NCBI GenBank assembly: GCA_963708245.1
Contig: OY970201.1
Location: forward strand, 3,534,001 to 3,598,000
Length of the DNA stretch: 64,000 nt
Direction: 5' to 3'
Origin: CAVYXK01 sp963708245
Lineage (GTDB): Bacteria; Pseudomonadota; Alphaproteobacteria; Acetobacterales; Acetobacteraceae
Part shown: positions 8,469-18,079 of the stretch, in pieces
Layout: each line of letters starts with the position of its first letter
Numbering within the stretch: the first letter of the stretch is position 1
The notes under the pieces: model-generated
Databases searched by the model: none
What the model was told of the DNA's origin: nothing
The model's input: only the letters and a program-made list of their open reading frames with translations
Made by a program: the position numbers and the translations under genes

Positions 8469-9989
8469 GTGCCCGGACGACACGTCACCAACCAACAGAT
8501 GAGACTGTATATGGAATTCCGACGCCACCACACGCAGCGCCTGGCGGCCGCCAAGTCAGGTTTCAGCGAGCGCACCGCACGACGGATCGAGCGTGATCCC
8601 CGGCTGCCGTGCGAGAGAACCGCCGAGCGACCCGCGCGACGCCGGCAGACGCCGGACGCGCTGGCTGGACTTTGGGAGAGCGAGATTTTGCCGCTTCTCG
8701 AGAACGACCGCGGCTTGCGACCGATCGGCGTGCTCGAGGCCATGCAAATGCGCCACCCGGAGCGCGACTGGCGCCGGCTCCGCCGCACGCTGGAGCGCCG
8801 GATCCGGTCTTGGCGTGCTGAGCACGGCCCGCAACGGGAGGTGATCTTCCGTCAGCAGCACCCGCCGGGAGCCCAAGGTTTGTCCGACTTCACCGACATG
8901 GGGGATCTCGGCATCACCATCGCCGGGGTGGTGCTCGACCATCGCCTCTATCACTTCGCGCTGGCGTTTTCCGGCTGGGAGCACGCCGAGATCGTGCTCG
9001 GCGGCGAGAGCTTCACTGCCCTGGCCAGCGGCCTGCAGAACGCACTGTGGTCGCTCGGCGGCGCGCCCCTGGAGCACCGCACCGACAGTTTGTCGGCGGC
9101 GTTCCGCAACCTCGACCGCGATGCCGCCGAGGATCAGACCCGGCGATACGAGGCGCTGTGCGAGCACTACGACATGCTCGCCACGCGCAACAACACCGGG
9201 GTGGCGCACGAGAACGGCGCGATCGAGAGCCGCCACGGCCATCTCAAGGCCGCGATCGAGCAGGCCCTGATCCTACGCGGCAGCCGCGACTTCGACAGCC
9301 TCGAGGCCTATCAGGCCTGGTTGGCCGAGCTGGTGGCGAGGCGCAACACCCGGCTGAACAAGTTGGTCGAACTTGAACGCGCCCATCTGCGTCCGCTGCC
9401 GCCGCGGCGAACCACCGACCATGACGAGGCGATCGTGATGGTCACCTCGAGCAGCGGTTTCGTGCTGCGCAAGGTCTTCTACACCGTGCCGTCGCGGCTG
9501 ATCGGTTTCCACCTTCGGGTACGCATCTACGACGACCGGTTGGAATGTCTCCTCGGTCAGCGCCATGTGCTGACCCTGCCGCGCGGACGCTGCACGGTCG
9601 ATGGTCGTCACCAGCACGTGGTCGATTATCGCCACGTCATCCATAGTCTGCGGCGCAAACCGATGGCACTGCTCAATTTGGTCTATCGCGACGCCCTCTT
9701 CCCCCGGCCGCCCTTTCGTCAAGCCTGGGAACACCTGATCGCCACGGGCAACGCTGCTCATGCCTGCAGAACTATGGTCGGTCTGCTGGCTTTGGCGCAT
9801 GAGGCCAACTGCGAGGCTGAGCTTGCCGTGGCACTCACTGCGCAGATGGCCGATGGCGGCCTGCCGGATCTCGCCACTTTGCGCGCTCGCTTCGCGCCAG
9901 GCTCGGCGTCCATGCCGGTGGTCACCGTCATCCTGCCGGCGATCGCCAGCTACAATGCACTGCTCCCAGCGACAGGGGCGGCGGCATGA
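8469..9989 (+). CDS. istA: IS21-family transposase IstA
   Basis: GTG 8469 follows GAGGAA and opens MPGRHVTNQQMRLYMEF-like sequence; a longer frame upstream lacks family similarity. Residues 1-60 hold the helix-turn-helix (AAAKSGFSERTARRIERDP). The DDE core follows: DFTDMGDLGI (Asp), SLGGAPLEHRTDSLSAAF (Asp) and NNTGVAHENGAIESRHGHLK (Glu). The C-terminal part VLRKVFYTVPSRLIGFHLRVRIYDDRLE is typical for IstA. At 506 residues it is full length. The stop overlaps istB by four bases, the usual coupled arrangement. The transposase may still be active, but its helper istB is broken. Confidence 0.93.
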   Translation: MPGRHVTNQQMRLYMEFRRHHTQRLAAAKSGFSERTARRIERDPRLPCERTAERPARRRQTPDALAGLWESEILPLLENDRGLRPIGVLEAMQMRHPERDWRRLRRTLERRIRSWRAEHGPQREVIFRQQHPPGAQGLSDFTDMGDLGITIAGVVLDHRLYHFALAFSGWEHAEIVLGGESFTALASGLQNALWSLGGAPLEHRTDSLSAAFRNLDRDAAEDQTRRYEALCEHYDMLATRNNTGVAHENGAIESRHGHLKAAIEQALILRGSRDFDSLEAYQAWLAELVARRNTRLNKLVELERAHLRPLPPRRTTDHDEAIVMVTSSSGFVLRKVFYTVPSRLIGFHLRVRIYDDRLECLLGQRHVLTLPRGRCTVDGRHQHVVDYRHVIHSLRRKPMALLNLVYRDALFPRPPFRQAWEHLIATGNAAHACRTMVGLLALAHEANCEAELAVALTAQMADGGLPDLATLRARFAPGSASMPVVTVILPAIASYNALLPATGAAA

Positions 9990-10651
9990 TGGACGGCATC
10001 ACCATCGATGTCGCGCGCCTGCCGTTGCTGCTCACCGAGCTGCGCCTGCCGACCATCGCCAAGCTCTGGCCGCAGTTCACTGAGCAAGCCGATCGGGAGG
10101 GTTGGCCTGCGGCCAGGTTGCTCACCACTTTGGCCGAGTTGGAACTCGCCGAGCGCGCCCAGCGACGCATTCAGCGGCATCTGATCGAAGCCCGCCTGCT
10201 GCCCGGCAAGACCCTCGACACGTTCGACTTTTCCGCCGTGCCGATGGTCAGCAAACCGCAGATCATGGCGCTCGCCGCCGGCGACAGTTGGCTCGACAAG
10301 GGCGCCAACATCCTGCTGTTCGGCCCCAGCGGCTGTGGCAAGTCGCATCTCTCCTCGGCGCTTGGTACCGCTCTGGTCGAGACCGGCTACCGGGTGCTGT
10401 TCACCCGCACCACCGATCTGGTTCAGCGACTGCAGACTGCGCGACAGAGCCTGGCGCTCGAGGCCACGATCGACAAGCTCGACAAATATCACCTCATCGC
10501 CCTCGACGATCTGTGCTACGTCCGCAAAGACCAAGCCGAGACTTCCGTCTTGTTCGAGCTCATCGCCGCACGCTATGAACGGCGCTCTTTGCTAGTCACC
10601 GCAAACCAGCCCTTCGGTGACTGGACAAGCGTCTTTCCCAACTCGACGCCT

Positions 10652-12757
10652 TCATGATGCCTCTCCATTGGAGCGGATGGTCTGTCGAGCGCGCGCCCTA
10701 GGCGTCGCCACTTGGTCGGGAGATATCGAGATTTGCCACGGCATGCCCTTGGTCAGCTGCTTTCCCTTCAGCCAGCCTTTTCGGAGCCAATCAAAAATGG
10801 TCTGCGGTGTAATGCCGATCAGCGCGGCTGCACCCTGTACTGAGTAGCTTCCGTCGGCCCATCGCGGAGGGTTCACCGCGATGCCGTTGATCTTGACGGT
10901 CCGGATCCCCCACCGTTTTCGCAGCACGTGAACCATGTTGCCAGAAAATGGTGGTCCGTGCGCGGTCCGAAACCCTTCCCTGTTGAGGGTGGCGGCAATC
11001 TCAGCATCCATCTTCTGCAGCCCGTTGAGTTCGACGATACGCCGTCTCAGTTGTTCCTGATCGGCGTGCTGCGCATAGCCTTGCACGCGTCGTTGCAACC
11101 AGTGCTCGCTGGTCGCGCCGGTTTGCCAAATAATCCTGATCCAGACGTAGCCACGCCGCTGCTTCTGATCCAGTATGACCTCCTTGATCACCAGTCGAAC
11201 GATCTGTTTGCGCTCTGCCGCGGTGGTCGTCGCAGCGTGCCACAGCTTCGGCAAGTCCTCGCCCAGTGCCAGAATCTCTTGCCGATCGCTGTCGGAAACC
11301 GAGACGGCCTGCTCACGACGCCATGCCTCGTATTCCTGCTCGATTTGGTCCGCCCGCCTCAAGCGCTCTTCCCAGATCCTCTCGAGTGAGCGAGCCACCA
11401 AGCGGTTCTCGGGCTCAACGGCGTCGTACTGGCGTCGGGCGCGCTCGGCATCATAGCGGGCCCGCTCGCGCTTGAGCGACCATTGTCGCTCTATCGCACG
11501 GTTCTCCACTTCGACCTCACTCACGGCAGCAACCGCCACCGCGATTCGGTCTGGCGTCAGCGCCTCCAGGATCAATCGTTCTACCTCAGCGTCGACCTGG
11601 AGGGCTCGCACCTCTTGGCATTTCGGCCCTCCGTCGAAAGTTTGGTCGGCCACGCAAACGTAGACTGGAAAATCGCCATCAGTTCCGGAATAGCGCAGGC
11701 ACATGCGGCGGGCACACCGACCGCAACTGACGATGCCCTGCAGCAGAGCACTGCCCTTGCGGGGCGCACCGGATCGGCCCGCATCGTAGCGTGCGACATT
11801 ATTAGCCAGCTGCCGTTGATTTGCCATGAACTCTTCCCAGTCGACATAAGCCGGATGGGCGTCCTTGAGGCAGATCGACCAATCCTCAGGCGGAACCGCC
11901 ACCGTCCCGATACGATCGCTACCTGGCCGTCGCCGCAGCGGCTCCGGCCGTCGCCGGCCATAGACGTAAGCGCCAGCATAGGCTGGGTTCTTCAAAATGT
12001 GGATCACACGAGCATTGTTGGCCACGCGCCAGACGACTTCATGCGGCGCCGAGCCACGAAGCGGTCGCACAGGGAGCAGCAGGTTGTGGCGTCGTAGATA
12101 TCGCATGACCGCCTTGGCACTGCGCAGCTCCCGAAATTTCGTAAAGACCAGCCGGAGCCGCTGCTGTACCTCCTCATCTGGATTGAGGGTGACACTGCCG
12201 TCTCGGTTGTGGATCAGGCCAGCCGGAAGTGGTAATCGCAGCTCGCCGCGCGCTGCCTTCTGGCGCTCGCCTTGATGGAGGCGGATTTTGATCTGATGCA
12301 GCTCCGCCTCGCTCATGATCCCTGACAAGCCCAGGAGCAGCCTGTCGTGATAGGCTGCAGGGTCATACAGGCGCTCGCCGTCTGCGATCAGCACCCCGAA
12401 CAGTGAACACAATTCCAGAAGCTGGTGCCAATCTCGGTTGTTGCGTGCCAGCCGAGATGCGTCCAGGCTCATAACGAGCCCGGCTTTGCCAAGCCCGACC
12501 TCCGCGATCAACGTCTGAAAACCGCGGCGATCACGGCTGTAGGCCCCCGACTTACCAAGATCATCGTCGATGACGTGAACTCGTTCTTGGGGCCAACCGA
12601 ACAAAACCGCACGCTCAACCAGCCGGTACTGTAGCTCGGTGCTTTCCTGATGATGGCGAACTTGCCCCGGCGATGATTGTCGAACGTAAACGTAGGCAAG
12701 CTTGGCGCGGTGCGCAGTCGTGATGCGATCATCGCTCAACGACGTCGTCGTCGACAC
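10652..12757 (-). CDS. Large serine recombinase (resolvase/invertase family)
   Basis: The start is GTG 12757 after AAAGGAGG. The resolvase catalytic domain occupies about residues 18-160 with AYVYVRQSSPGQ (catalytic Ser), MSLDASRLARNNRDWHQLLELC and GLSGIMSEAELHQIKIRLHQG. The recombinase domain runs about 190-330 (ILKNPAYAGAYVYGRR). A zinc ribbon has SCGRCARRM and later CVADQ/KCQE. A coiled coil follows at about 410-480 and a C-terminal MerR-like helix-turn-helix (SVQGAAALIGITPQTIFDWLRKG) lies near 640. The 701-residue length fits large serine integrases. It would integrate and excise the element that splits istB. Confidence 0.93.
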   Translation of the reverse strand: MSTTTSLSDDRITTAHRAKLAYVYVRQSSPGQVRHHQESTELQYRLVERAVLFGWPQERVHVIDDDLGKSGAYSRDRRGFQTLIAEVGLGKAGLVMSLDASRLARNNRDWHQLLELCSLFGVLIADGERLYDPAAYHDRLLLGLSGIMSEAELHQIKIRLHQGERQKAARGELRLPLPAGLIHNRDGSVTLNPDEEVQQRLRLVFTKFRELRSAKAVMRYLRRHNLLLPVRPLRGSAPHEVVWRVANNARVIHILKNPAYAGAYVYGRRRPEPLRRRPGSDRIGTVAVPPEDWSICLKDAHPAYVDWEEFMANQRQLANNVARYDAGRSGAPRKGSALLQGIVSCGRCARRMCLRYSGTDGDFPVYVCVADQTFDGGPKCQEVRALQVDAEVERLILEALTPDRIAVAVAAVSEVEVENRAIERQWSLKRERARYDAERARRQYDAVEPENRLVARSLERIWEERLRRADQIEQEYEAWRREQAVSVSDSDRQEILALGEDLPKLWHAATTTAAERKQIVRLVIKEVILDQKQRRGYVWIRIIWQTGATSEHWLQRRVQGYAQHADQEQLRRRIVELNGLQKMDAEIAATLNREGFRTAHGPPFSGNMVHVLRKRWGIRTVKINGIAVNPPRWADGSYSVQGAAALIGITPQTIFDWLRKGWLKGKQLTKGMPWQISISPDQVATPRARARQTIRSNGEAS

Positions 12758-13206
12758 AGTTTCCCTCCTTTGGCTCGGCGGTAAGCGGACGCAGGCGCTG
12801 CAAGAGTTGACCCAGGTGCTGGGCCAGCCGCCGCCGTTCCTCGATTGAAAGTTGCGGCCATAGGCGCGGCGCTGTCGCTAACGCCTTGCCTGGCTCTATC
12901 CGGCTCCGGATTCGCCGATGGCCGTTCGGGGTGTCGTCCGCCGGCTTCGAGCTCCGCATGTCTCGAAGCGAGCACAGCACGGATGTGATTCGCCAAAGGC
13001 AGAAGCGTGTGCACTGAAATGTGTGCTTGGCGACTCGATACGGCCAGCTGCTCATGGGCCGTTGCTGCGAGATCTGTAGCGAATCGTGATATAGAGCGCT
13101 CTCGGCCGTCAGGCAGCCGGACAACGATTAGCCCCGGCCCGCGCCCTGACAGTCGATCGCTGACCGGAAAACGCTTGCCATACAGAGGATGATGCGGGTC
13201 GGTGAC
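12736..13206 (-). CDS. Small DUF5372-like protein paired with the serine recombinase
   Basis: A 156-codon minus frame reads VTDPHHPLYGKRFPVSD, RLSGRGPGLIVVRLPDGRERSI, ISVHTLLPLANHIRAVLASRH and ends PASAYRRAKGGKLCRRRRR. The VTDPxHPLYGKxFxV and VxLPDGRxR blocks resemble the DUF5372 family found beside recombinases. It overlaps the recombinase start by 22 bases, so the two are probably co-translated. No ATG lies in the conserved N-terminal part; the first canonical start is GTG 13014 (92 residues), so the true start is uncertain. Its role may be to guide recombination; that is inference. Confidence 0.6.
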   Translation of the reverse strand, partial: VTDPHHPLYGKRFPVSDRLSGRGPGLIVVRLPDGRERSISRFATDLAATAHEQLAVSSRQAHISVHTLLPLANHIRAVLASRHAELEAGGRHPERPSANPEPDRARQGVSDSAAPMAATFNRGTAAAGPAPGSTLAAPASAYRRAKGGKLCRRRRR

Positions 13207-13879
13207 CCTGACCTGAGCGACTCGCCTGTCGAGCGTTGTGGCATCTCGACATGGTCGGCGATGCCTCCATGACCCTCGCCGCGGTCGACCGCCTCATTCA
13301 TCATGCCATCATCCTGGAGATGAATGTCGAGAGCTATCGTCGTCGTTCCGCGACAAGCCGGCAGCGACAACGTGCGATGCAACCGAGCGACAGCGAGCGC
13401 GACAACAACAGCGTCATCGCATCCGCACCACAAACCAAGGAGAAAGAACCATCAGAAACTTGACTCTCCGCGGCAAATTGCTCTTGTCGCGCAGCGTCAA
13501 ATGTGCCACTTTCTTCATACGCAGCGACCAGACATCTTCCTGTCGCACACCAGCCATCCTGCCTGTCGCGCTACAGCTGAAGCCATGGCGACTGGCCGAC
13601 GATCGCTCTGAGAGCGAGAACCTGAGCCCACAAGCCTGCATCGGGACGCACGCCCCCCGAAACGGTAAGCGCGGCTGCGCTTGTCGGAGAAGGTATACAT
13701 ATCCCGGCACATCACCGGCGGTGGCGGGTGGTCCCGAGGCTGCTCTCGCAGCGAGTAGCGTGAAGCGATTTAGCGTAGGTCACCGGAGGGCCGGGTCAGA
13801 TCTGCTCCAGCCCCACTTTCAGAGCATCGAAGCCGAGTCGGAATGAGGCATATCTCGCACCAACGATGCGAGGTTGACG

Positions 13880-14245
13880 ATGCCGATCCGACTAAACCGC
13901 TCGACCAGCGCTTCCCGTCTTGAGGAGATTGTCGGGAGCCTGCCTGATACGGAACCAGCGAACTCGTCGGCACCGCTGGCGTCGAGTGGCCCTGCACAGG
14001 ACGACGCTCCCCTCGCCCCGCCCTTCCTGTCCCTGCGGGAAGCCGCCGAATGGCTGTGCGTCTCTATCTCTTCGGTGAAGCGTCTGATCGCCAAAGGCGA
14101 GCTCATTGCCGTCAGGATCGGTGCTCGGAGAAAGATCCCCGGCTGCTCTCTCGAAGCCTATGTGACGAGGGACATCCTGATCCCGAATACCGACCTTCAA
14201 CCTATTGATAATGATCTGAATTGCACCGGCGTTTCCAATACATAG
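13880..14245 (+). CDS. Excisionase-type helix-turn-helix protein
   Basis: The 121-residue protein starts at ATG 13880 with GCGAGG six bases upstream; a TTG two codons earlier is the alternative. Residues about 55-105 form the MerR/excisionase-like DNA-binding fold: LSLREAAEWLCVSISSVKRLIAKGELIAVRIGARRKIP. The first 45 residues are Ser/Pro-rich and look disordered. It lies 85 bp upstream of an integrase in the same direction and probably acts as its directionality factor or regulator. From 13464 to 13879, the expected right end of IS21, I could not identify the terminal repeats. Confidence 0.75.
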   Translation: MPIRLNRSTSASRLEEIVGSLPDTEPANSSAPLASSGPAQDDAPLAPPFLSLREAAEWLCVSISSVKRLIAKGELIAVRIGARRKIPGCSLEAYVTRDILIPNTDLQPIDNDLNCTGVSNT

Positions 14246-14329
14246 CCAGACAATTCCCAAGGAAAACACTCTAGGTGTTCTTGCAAAAGATACCTCCTGA
14301 GCCACTCCACTTTGGAAAGGGAAAACGCC

Positions 14330-16105
14330 ATGCTACTGACACTCAAACGACCCCGCACGACAAGTATAGATCAGCCGCATCTGGTCGTGCAGACCCTCGC
14401 GGATGTGCGGGACGTGCTTGCGAGGCTGCCGGGCGGTGACGGCCCGGAAAGCAAGCTACAGATCAGCGCCATCAACACGGTTGCCCGGGCTTCTGGCTGT
14501 GCCCCCGAGGATCTCCCCTCGGATCCCGCACGTCTGAGGGAGCACCTGGCATCCATCTCCTGCGCCATGGCGGGCCTCACCAGAGGGAGCTGGTCTTCAG
14601 TCCGCAGCCGGATCCTGAAGGCCCTGCGGCGTGCCCAGGTCCACGTGATGGCCGCCAGAAGGACCAAGCCTCTGTCCGAGGAATGGTCGGTTCTGTATCG
14701 CTCGCTCCCGCGAACTGGGCTGCAGCCGGGTCTCGGTCGTCTGATCGGTTATCTCTCTGATCGCGGTGTTCCCCCGAACCAGGTTTGCGACGGACACATA
14801 GAGCGGTTCCGCGACGAACTCACCGCCACCAGCCTGCGTGGTCGCCCCTCCGCGATCGTTCGCAATGCCATCCGTATCTGGAACATCGCCGTCGATACTG
14901 TTCCGGGATGGCCCCAGCAGCGACTCGCCTATGAGCGTCCCCAGCGCATGGGCTATGTGCTCCCCGCCGAACAGTTCTCCCCCGGCTTTCAGAAGTCCCT
15001 TGCTGAGCACATCGAGTATCTCGCCGATCCCCCCGATGATGACGATGATGCTCCCCCGCGGGCATTACGGCCCGCGACGCTGAGGCTGCGGGAATTCCAG
15101 TTCCGCCAGATGGCCTCCGCCCTCGTGCACCGGGGTATCCCAATCGAGTCCATCACCTCGATTGGCGTCCTGGCGGAGCGGGAGAACGTCAACGCGCTCT
15201 GTGACTTCTTCATGGAGCGCAGCGATCGTGCCTTTGTCGTGCAGCTCGACGGCATGCTCCGCATCCTTCGCGCCGTCGCCGCCTATCACCTGAAGCGAAG
15301 AGACCTCGCTGACTTCATCAGCCGGCGTGTCAGACGCCTCTCAGGTGGGCGGTCCCGTCGGTTCGGCATGACGGAGAAGAACCGGCGCCGGCTCGCTGTC
15401 TTCCGCGATCAGCAGCAGGTCCGGGACCTCCTGTTCCTGCCCTGGCAATTATACAAGCGGGCTGAGTCCAAGTCCTTGCCTCCCGCGGTCGCGGCCAAGC
15501 TCGTGCGAGCGGCGGTGGCGATCGAACTCGAGCTCGTGTGTCCCATCCGCCTGCAGAACCTGAGCGAGCTCAACCTCGACACGGATTTCGTGCGAAGTCA
15601 TTCCGGCAAGAAAGCCGCCGTCCACCTGTTCATCCCCGGTAGCCGGACTAAGAACGGCGAGGACATCGAATTGGAGCTGCCCAGGGACACGGTAGGGCTG
15701 ATCGACATCTACATGGCCAAATACCGGAACCTGCTGATCAGGCCCGAGTGCTGTGGCAAGGGACCCAGGTTTCTGTTTCCGAAGCCAGACGGCACCCGGA
15801 AGGTCCCACGCGTCTTTGCCGATTGCATCTGTCGCGTGATGGAGCGGGAGCTGGGTATCAAGTTCAACATCCATCTCTTCCGCCACATCGGTTGTTATCT
15901 CTATCTGCGCAGCCATCCCGGCCAGATCGATGTCATGCGCCGCGTCCTCGGTCACAGGGACGCCACCACGACGATGCGCTTCTACGCGTTCATCGAGCAG
16001 TCGGACGCCTTCCGCATGTTCGATGAGCACATCCTGAACATCCGCAACGAGGCCTTGCGGCCAGGCCGGCGGAGCCTCTCTGGTCGCGTGGGAGCCCGGC
16101 AATGA
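14330..16105 (+). CDS. Long tyrosine recombinase (site-specific integrase)
   Basis: The 591-residue integrase is taken from ATG 14330 (MLLTLKRPR), with AAAGGG upstream; a TTG at 14312 is possible. The C-terminal catalytic domain shows the first Arg in CPIRLQNLSEL (about 410), the HLFRHIGCYL box (H-x-x-R), GHRDATTTMRFYAF (His and the nucleophilic Tyr). The N-terminal 350 residues are longer than in XerC/D and probably contain extra core-binding domains. Its stop overlaps by four bases a second, truncated recombinase gene, so this was a multi-recombinase cassette that may no longer be complete. Confidence 0.88.
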   Translation: MLLTLKRPRTTSIDQPHLVVQTLADVRDVLARLPGGDGPESKLQISAINTVARASGCAPEDLPSDPARLREHLASISCAMAGLTRGSWSSVRSRILKALRRAQVHVMAARRTKPLSEEWSVLYRSLPRTGLQPGLGRLIGYLSDRGVPPNQVCDGHIERFRDELTATSLRGRPSAIVRNAIRIWNIAVDTVPGWPQQRLAYERPQRMGYVLPAEQFSPGFQKSLAEHIEYLADPPDDDDDAPPRALRPATLRLREFQFRQMASALVHRGIPIESITSIGVLAERENVNALCDFFMERSDRAFVVQLDGMLRILRAVAAYHLKRRDLADFISRRVRRLSGGRSRRFGMTEKNRRRLAVFRDQQQVRDLLFLPWQLYKRAESKSLPPAVAAKLVRAAVAIELELVCPIRLQNLSELNLDTDFVRSHSGKKAAVHLFIPGSRTKNGEDIELELPRDTVGLIDIYMAKYRNLLIRPECCGKGPRFLFPKPDGTRKVPRVFADCICRVMERELGIKFNIHLFRHIGCYLYLRSHPGQIDVMRRVLGHRDATTTMRFYAFIEQSDAFRMFDEHILNIRNEALRPGRRSLSGRVGARQ

Positions 16106-16248
16106 AGCTGATCATCAAGGCCCCGCAGATGCCGGAGCCCGAACCGCGTCTGATCCTGCCGCTGGAGCAATGGCCCGCGGCTGACCGCGAGATCTGGATC
16201 CGCGCTCGCAAGGGCACCGGTCCCGAGTGGCGATGCACAGGGCCGTAG
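16102..16248 (+). pseudogene. Truncated second recombinase of the integrase cassette
   Basis: ATG 16102 overlaps the stop of the 591-residue integrase (ATGA). Forty-eight codons read MKLIIKAPQMPEPEPRLILP, LEQWPAADREIWIRARKG and stop at TAG after CTGP. The LPLxxWPxADRxxW motif is how partner tyrosine recombinases of such cassettes begin; the remaining several hundred residues are absent. The following 200 bp to 16465 hold no gene I can support. Confidence 0.55.
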
Positions 16249-16465
16249 TGGACCTGCAAGTTGGCGATAACACGCGATAAGCGCCCTTCCCGCGTATTAT
16301 TCCGCCGTGCTTTATGCCGTCCATAAGGCTTTCCACGCCGCCGGATCCCCGCCAGCTGGCCCGACTTCCGGGTGGCCAAATTTGCTTTCCTGATGCACAC
16401 GCGCACCACCAAGCTCTACGACTGCACCGGCGATGCCGTGCCCCCGGGATACTTTGAACCCCCCA

Positions 16466-16843
16466 TTACTGCCGGAGCTTGCCAGTCCAGCGATCTCGCC
16501 CGACCCAGAACGGGCAATCGGGCCAGGTGGATCCTTCGTAATCGATACCCTCCTCGTGTGGGCAGCCAATGATCCTGTCTGTCATCACGACCGACTTAGC
16601 TCCGGTCTCCGCGATGAACGCGAGCACCTGCTCCGCAACACCGGTATCGTTGCGAATGTCGCTGCCTTCAGAGAGCCAGCGTCGCAGGTCCGCGACGTCG
16701 GCATCTTCGGCGGGCACGACGCCGACAGTGAGCTTCGTGGCCGTGGTATCGTCTGGGCCGTAGAGCGCGACGGTCGCGACGGGGTAGCCGCGGAATCCCT
16801 TCTTGGCTCTCTTGCCCAGCCGCTTGCGTGCGCGTTCAAGCAT
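16466..16843 (-). CDS. Conserved hypothetical protein of mobile regions
   Basis: The 125-residue frame starts at ATG 16843 (MLERARKRLGKRAKKGFRGYPVATVALYGPDD). It has a basic N-terminus, a central part with VGVVPAEDADVADLRRWLSEG and VLAFIAETGAKSVVMTDRIIGCPHEEGIDYEG, and ends in a WPDCPFWVGRDR-like block. The CPHEEGIDYE plus CPFW pair could bind a metal. I have the impression of close relatives in rhizobial and acetobacterial accessory DNA but no known function. It stands alone between the integrase cassette and a transporter pseudogene. Confidence 0.65.
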   Translation of the reverse strand: MLERARKRLGKRAKKGFRGYPVATVALYGPDDTTATKLTVGVVPAEDADVADLRRWLSEGSDIRNDTGVAEQVLAFIAETGAKSVVMTDRIIGCPHEEGIDYEGSTWPDCPFWVGRDRWTGKLRQ

Positions 16844-17132
16844 TGCTCATCCGGTCCCCGTATTTCATGCCGCGCTGTGGGCTTCTTTTATACGTTGTTG
16901 GCTTTTCTCCGCCACCCGCCTCGGCTGCCATATGGAGACTGTGCTCTTTGCCGGTGGCAAGGATGTCTATCGGCCACATTAGAGGCGGGAAGCCGAAGCG
17001 GATCGAGTTAGCCGATCACACGCGAAGCTCCAGCTGATGCCTCACCCGCGCTTCTTCGGCTTCATGCGGGCTCGGGGTGGGTTGGGTTGGGCACCGTTTC
17101 GGCTCGCCGGACCTCACGGATGAGCAGCGCTT

Positions 17133-18020
17133 TCATCTGTGCAGTCGCAAGGTGCGGGCCATCACGCACCAACGCAGAACGCCCGCCGACCCCGCCAGCA
17201 TCGCCGCGCCGGCCGGCCCCAGACGATCAAGCAGCGGACGGCCGAGCCAGATAAAGACGAAAATCTCGGAGACGACAGCCTCTGACCAAAGCAACCCGGC
17301 TGCATCGGGACCGATCCCGGCTGCTTCCCAGCGGATCACGGCGAAGCTGTCATGCATCGCATGGCTGCCCTCGACGAGGGCAGCGACCAGCATCAGCCGC
17401 GCGAGCCAGGGGAGGCGCAGAAGGCACAGAATCCCGCCCGGCGTCCCCTGCTGCCTCGGGGACGATCCGCGTCCGGGCGGCAGAGCTAGCGCCATGGCCG
17501 AGGCGACCACGAGAAGGGCCGCATTCAGCCAGATGAAGGTCGGCAACCCAAGCCGAGCGATTGCAAAGCCCGAGAGGACTGTTCCCCCGACAAAGGCTGC
17601 GGACCCGGTTCCCCGCACCCAGCCGTAGTGGAACCGCCGCGGACCACCGGCGGCCTGAAGCGTCAGGGCATCTGCGATCGGGATCACTGGGGCCAGAGCC
17701 GCCGCTTCGACCGCACTGACCACGAGTAGCAGGAGAAAGCCGTACGCCGGGCGATAGCCGAGCACGATGACTGCGGCTGCGGTCAGGAAGAAGGCCAGCA
17801 CACGCCGGGGCGCGGAGGAATGGTCCGCAAGACGCCCGCCCGCTGGGCCAGCCACCAGGCGGATCGTCGTGCCCGCGGCGAGGACCAGACCGATATCGCT
17901 AGGGTCCAGGCCCTTGCTGGCCAGCAGCCGAACGCGGCGAATACGGCGGCGTACAGTGCCAGAAAGTGGGGAAGTGGGCGGAACACAGTCCGAGCATATT
18001 GTTGGGAGGCGGATGGCCTG
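17133..18020 (-). pseudogene. MFS transporter (HcaT/LacY-like) with frameshift and lost ends
   Basis: The main frame contains GLDPSDIGLVLAAGTTIRLVAGPAGGRLADHS (the MFS loop 2-3 motif), then hydrophobic segments with PVIPIADALTLQAAG, HYGWVRGTGSAAFVGG and LPWLARLMLVAALVEGSHAMHDSFAVIRW, the pattern of MFS_1-like 3-phenylpropionate permeases. The first transmembrane helix (FLALYAAVFAAFG) is in another frame, so a shift lies near 17940. Homology ends abruptly after GVLRWCVMA, leaving out the last two or three helices. An upstream start cannot be placed. The 16844-17132 stretch shows nothing. Confidence 0.75.
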
Positions 18021-18079
18021 GGAGTCGTTCGGGCGAGTCCCAAGCTTCGAAGAGAGAAAGGCGTTCGTTCGGCTCTGGC

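Larger units (their letters stand above)
10651..13267 (-). mobile_element. Two-gene large serine recombinase element inserted in istB
   Basis: The interval between the two istB halves contains only a 701-residue serine recombinase and a small overlapping partner gene, both on minus. The octamer GATGCCTC occurs at both edges (10656-10663 and 13260-13267) and may include the crossover core, but the exact attachment site could not be fixed because a clean rejoining at that octamer does not restore the istB frame. The recombinase stop codon (10652-10654) lies at the very edge, so the element is extremely compact. Confidence 0.75.
9986..13463 (+). pseudogene. istB: IS21 helper ATPase istB, split by a serine-recombinase element
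   Basis: The first part (9986 to about 10650) has the AAA+ features of IstB: GPSGCGKSHLSSALG (Walker A, near residue 113), YHLIALDDLCYVRKD (Walker B) and LLVTANQPFGDW (sensor). It is normal until SVFPNS and then reads nonsense and stops. The missing end lies at about 13268-13463 in frame: MTLAAVDRLIHHAIILEMNVESYRRR, the conserved IstB C-terminus. The 2.6 kb between is the inserted recombinase element. Precise excision would be expected to restore the gene. Confidence 0.9.

Noticed and set aside
7655..8788. A 377-residue minus ORF starting at 8788
   Set aside because: Only the last 147 residues (from ATG 8098 with a strong ribosome site) look like protein; the upstream part overlaps the IS21 end and has no conserved sequence.
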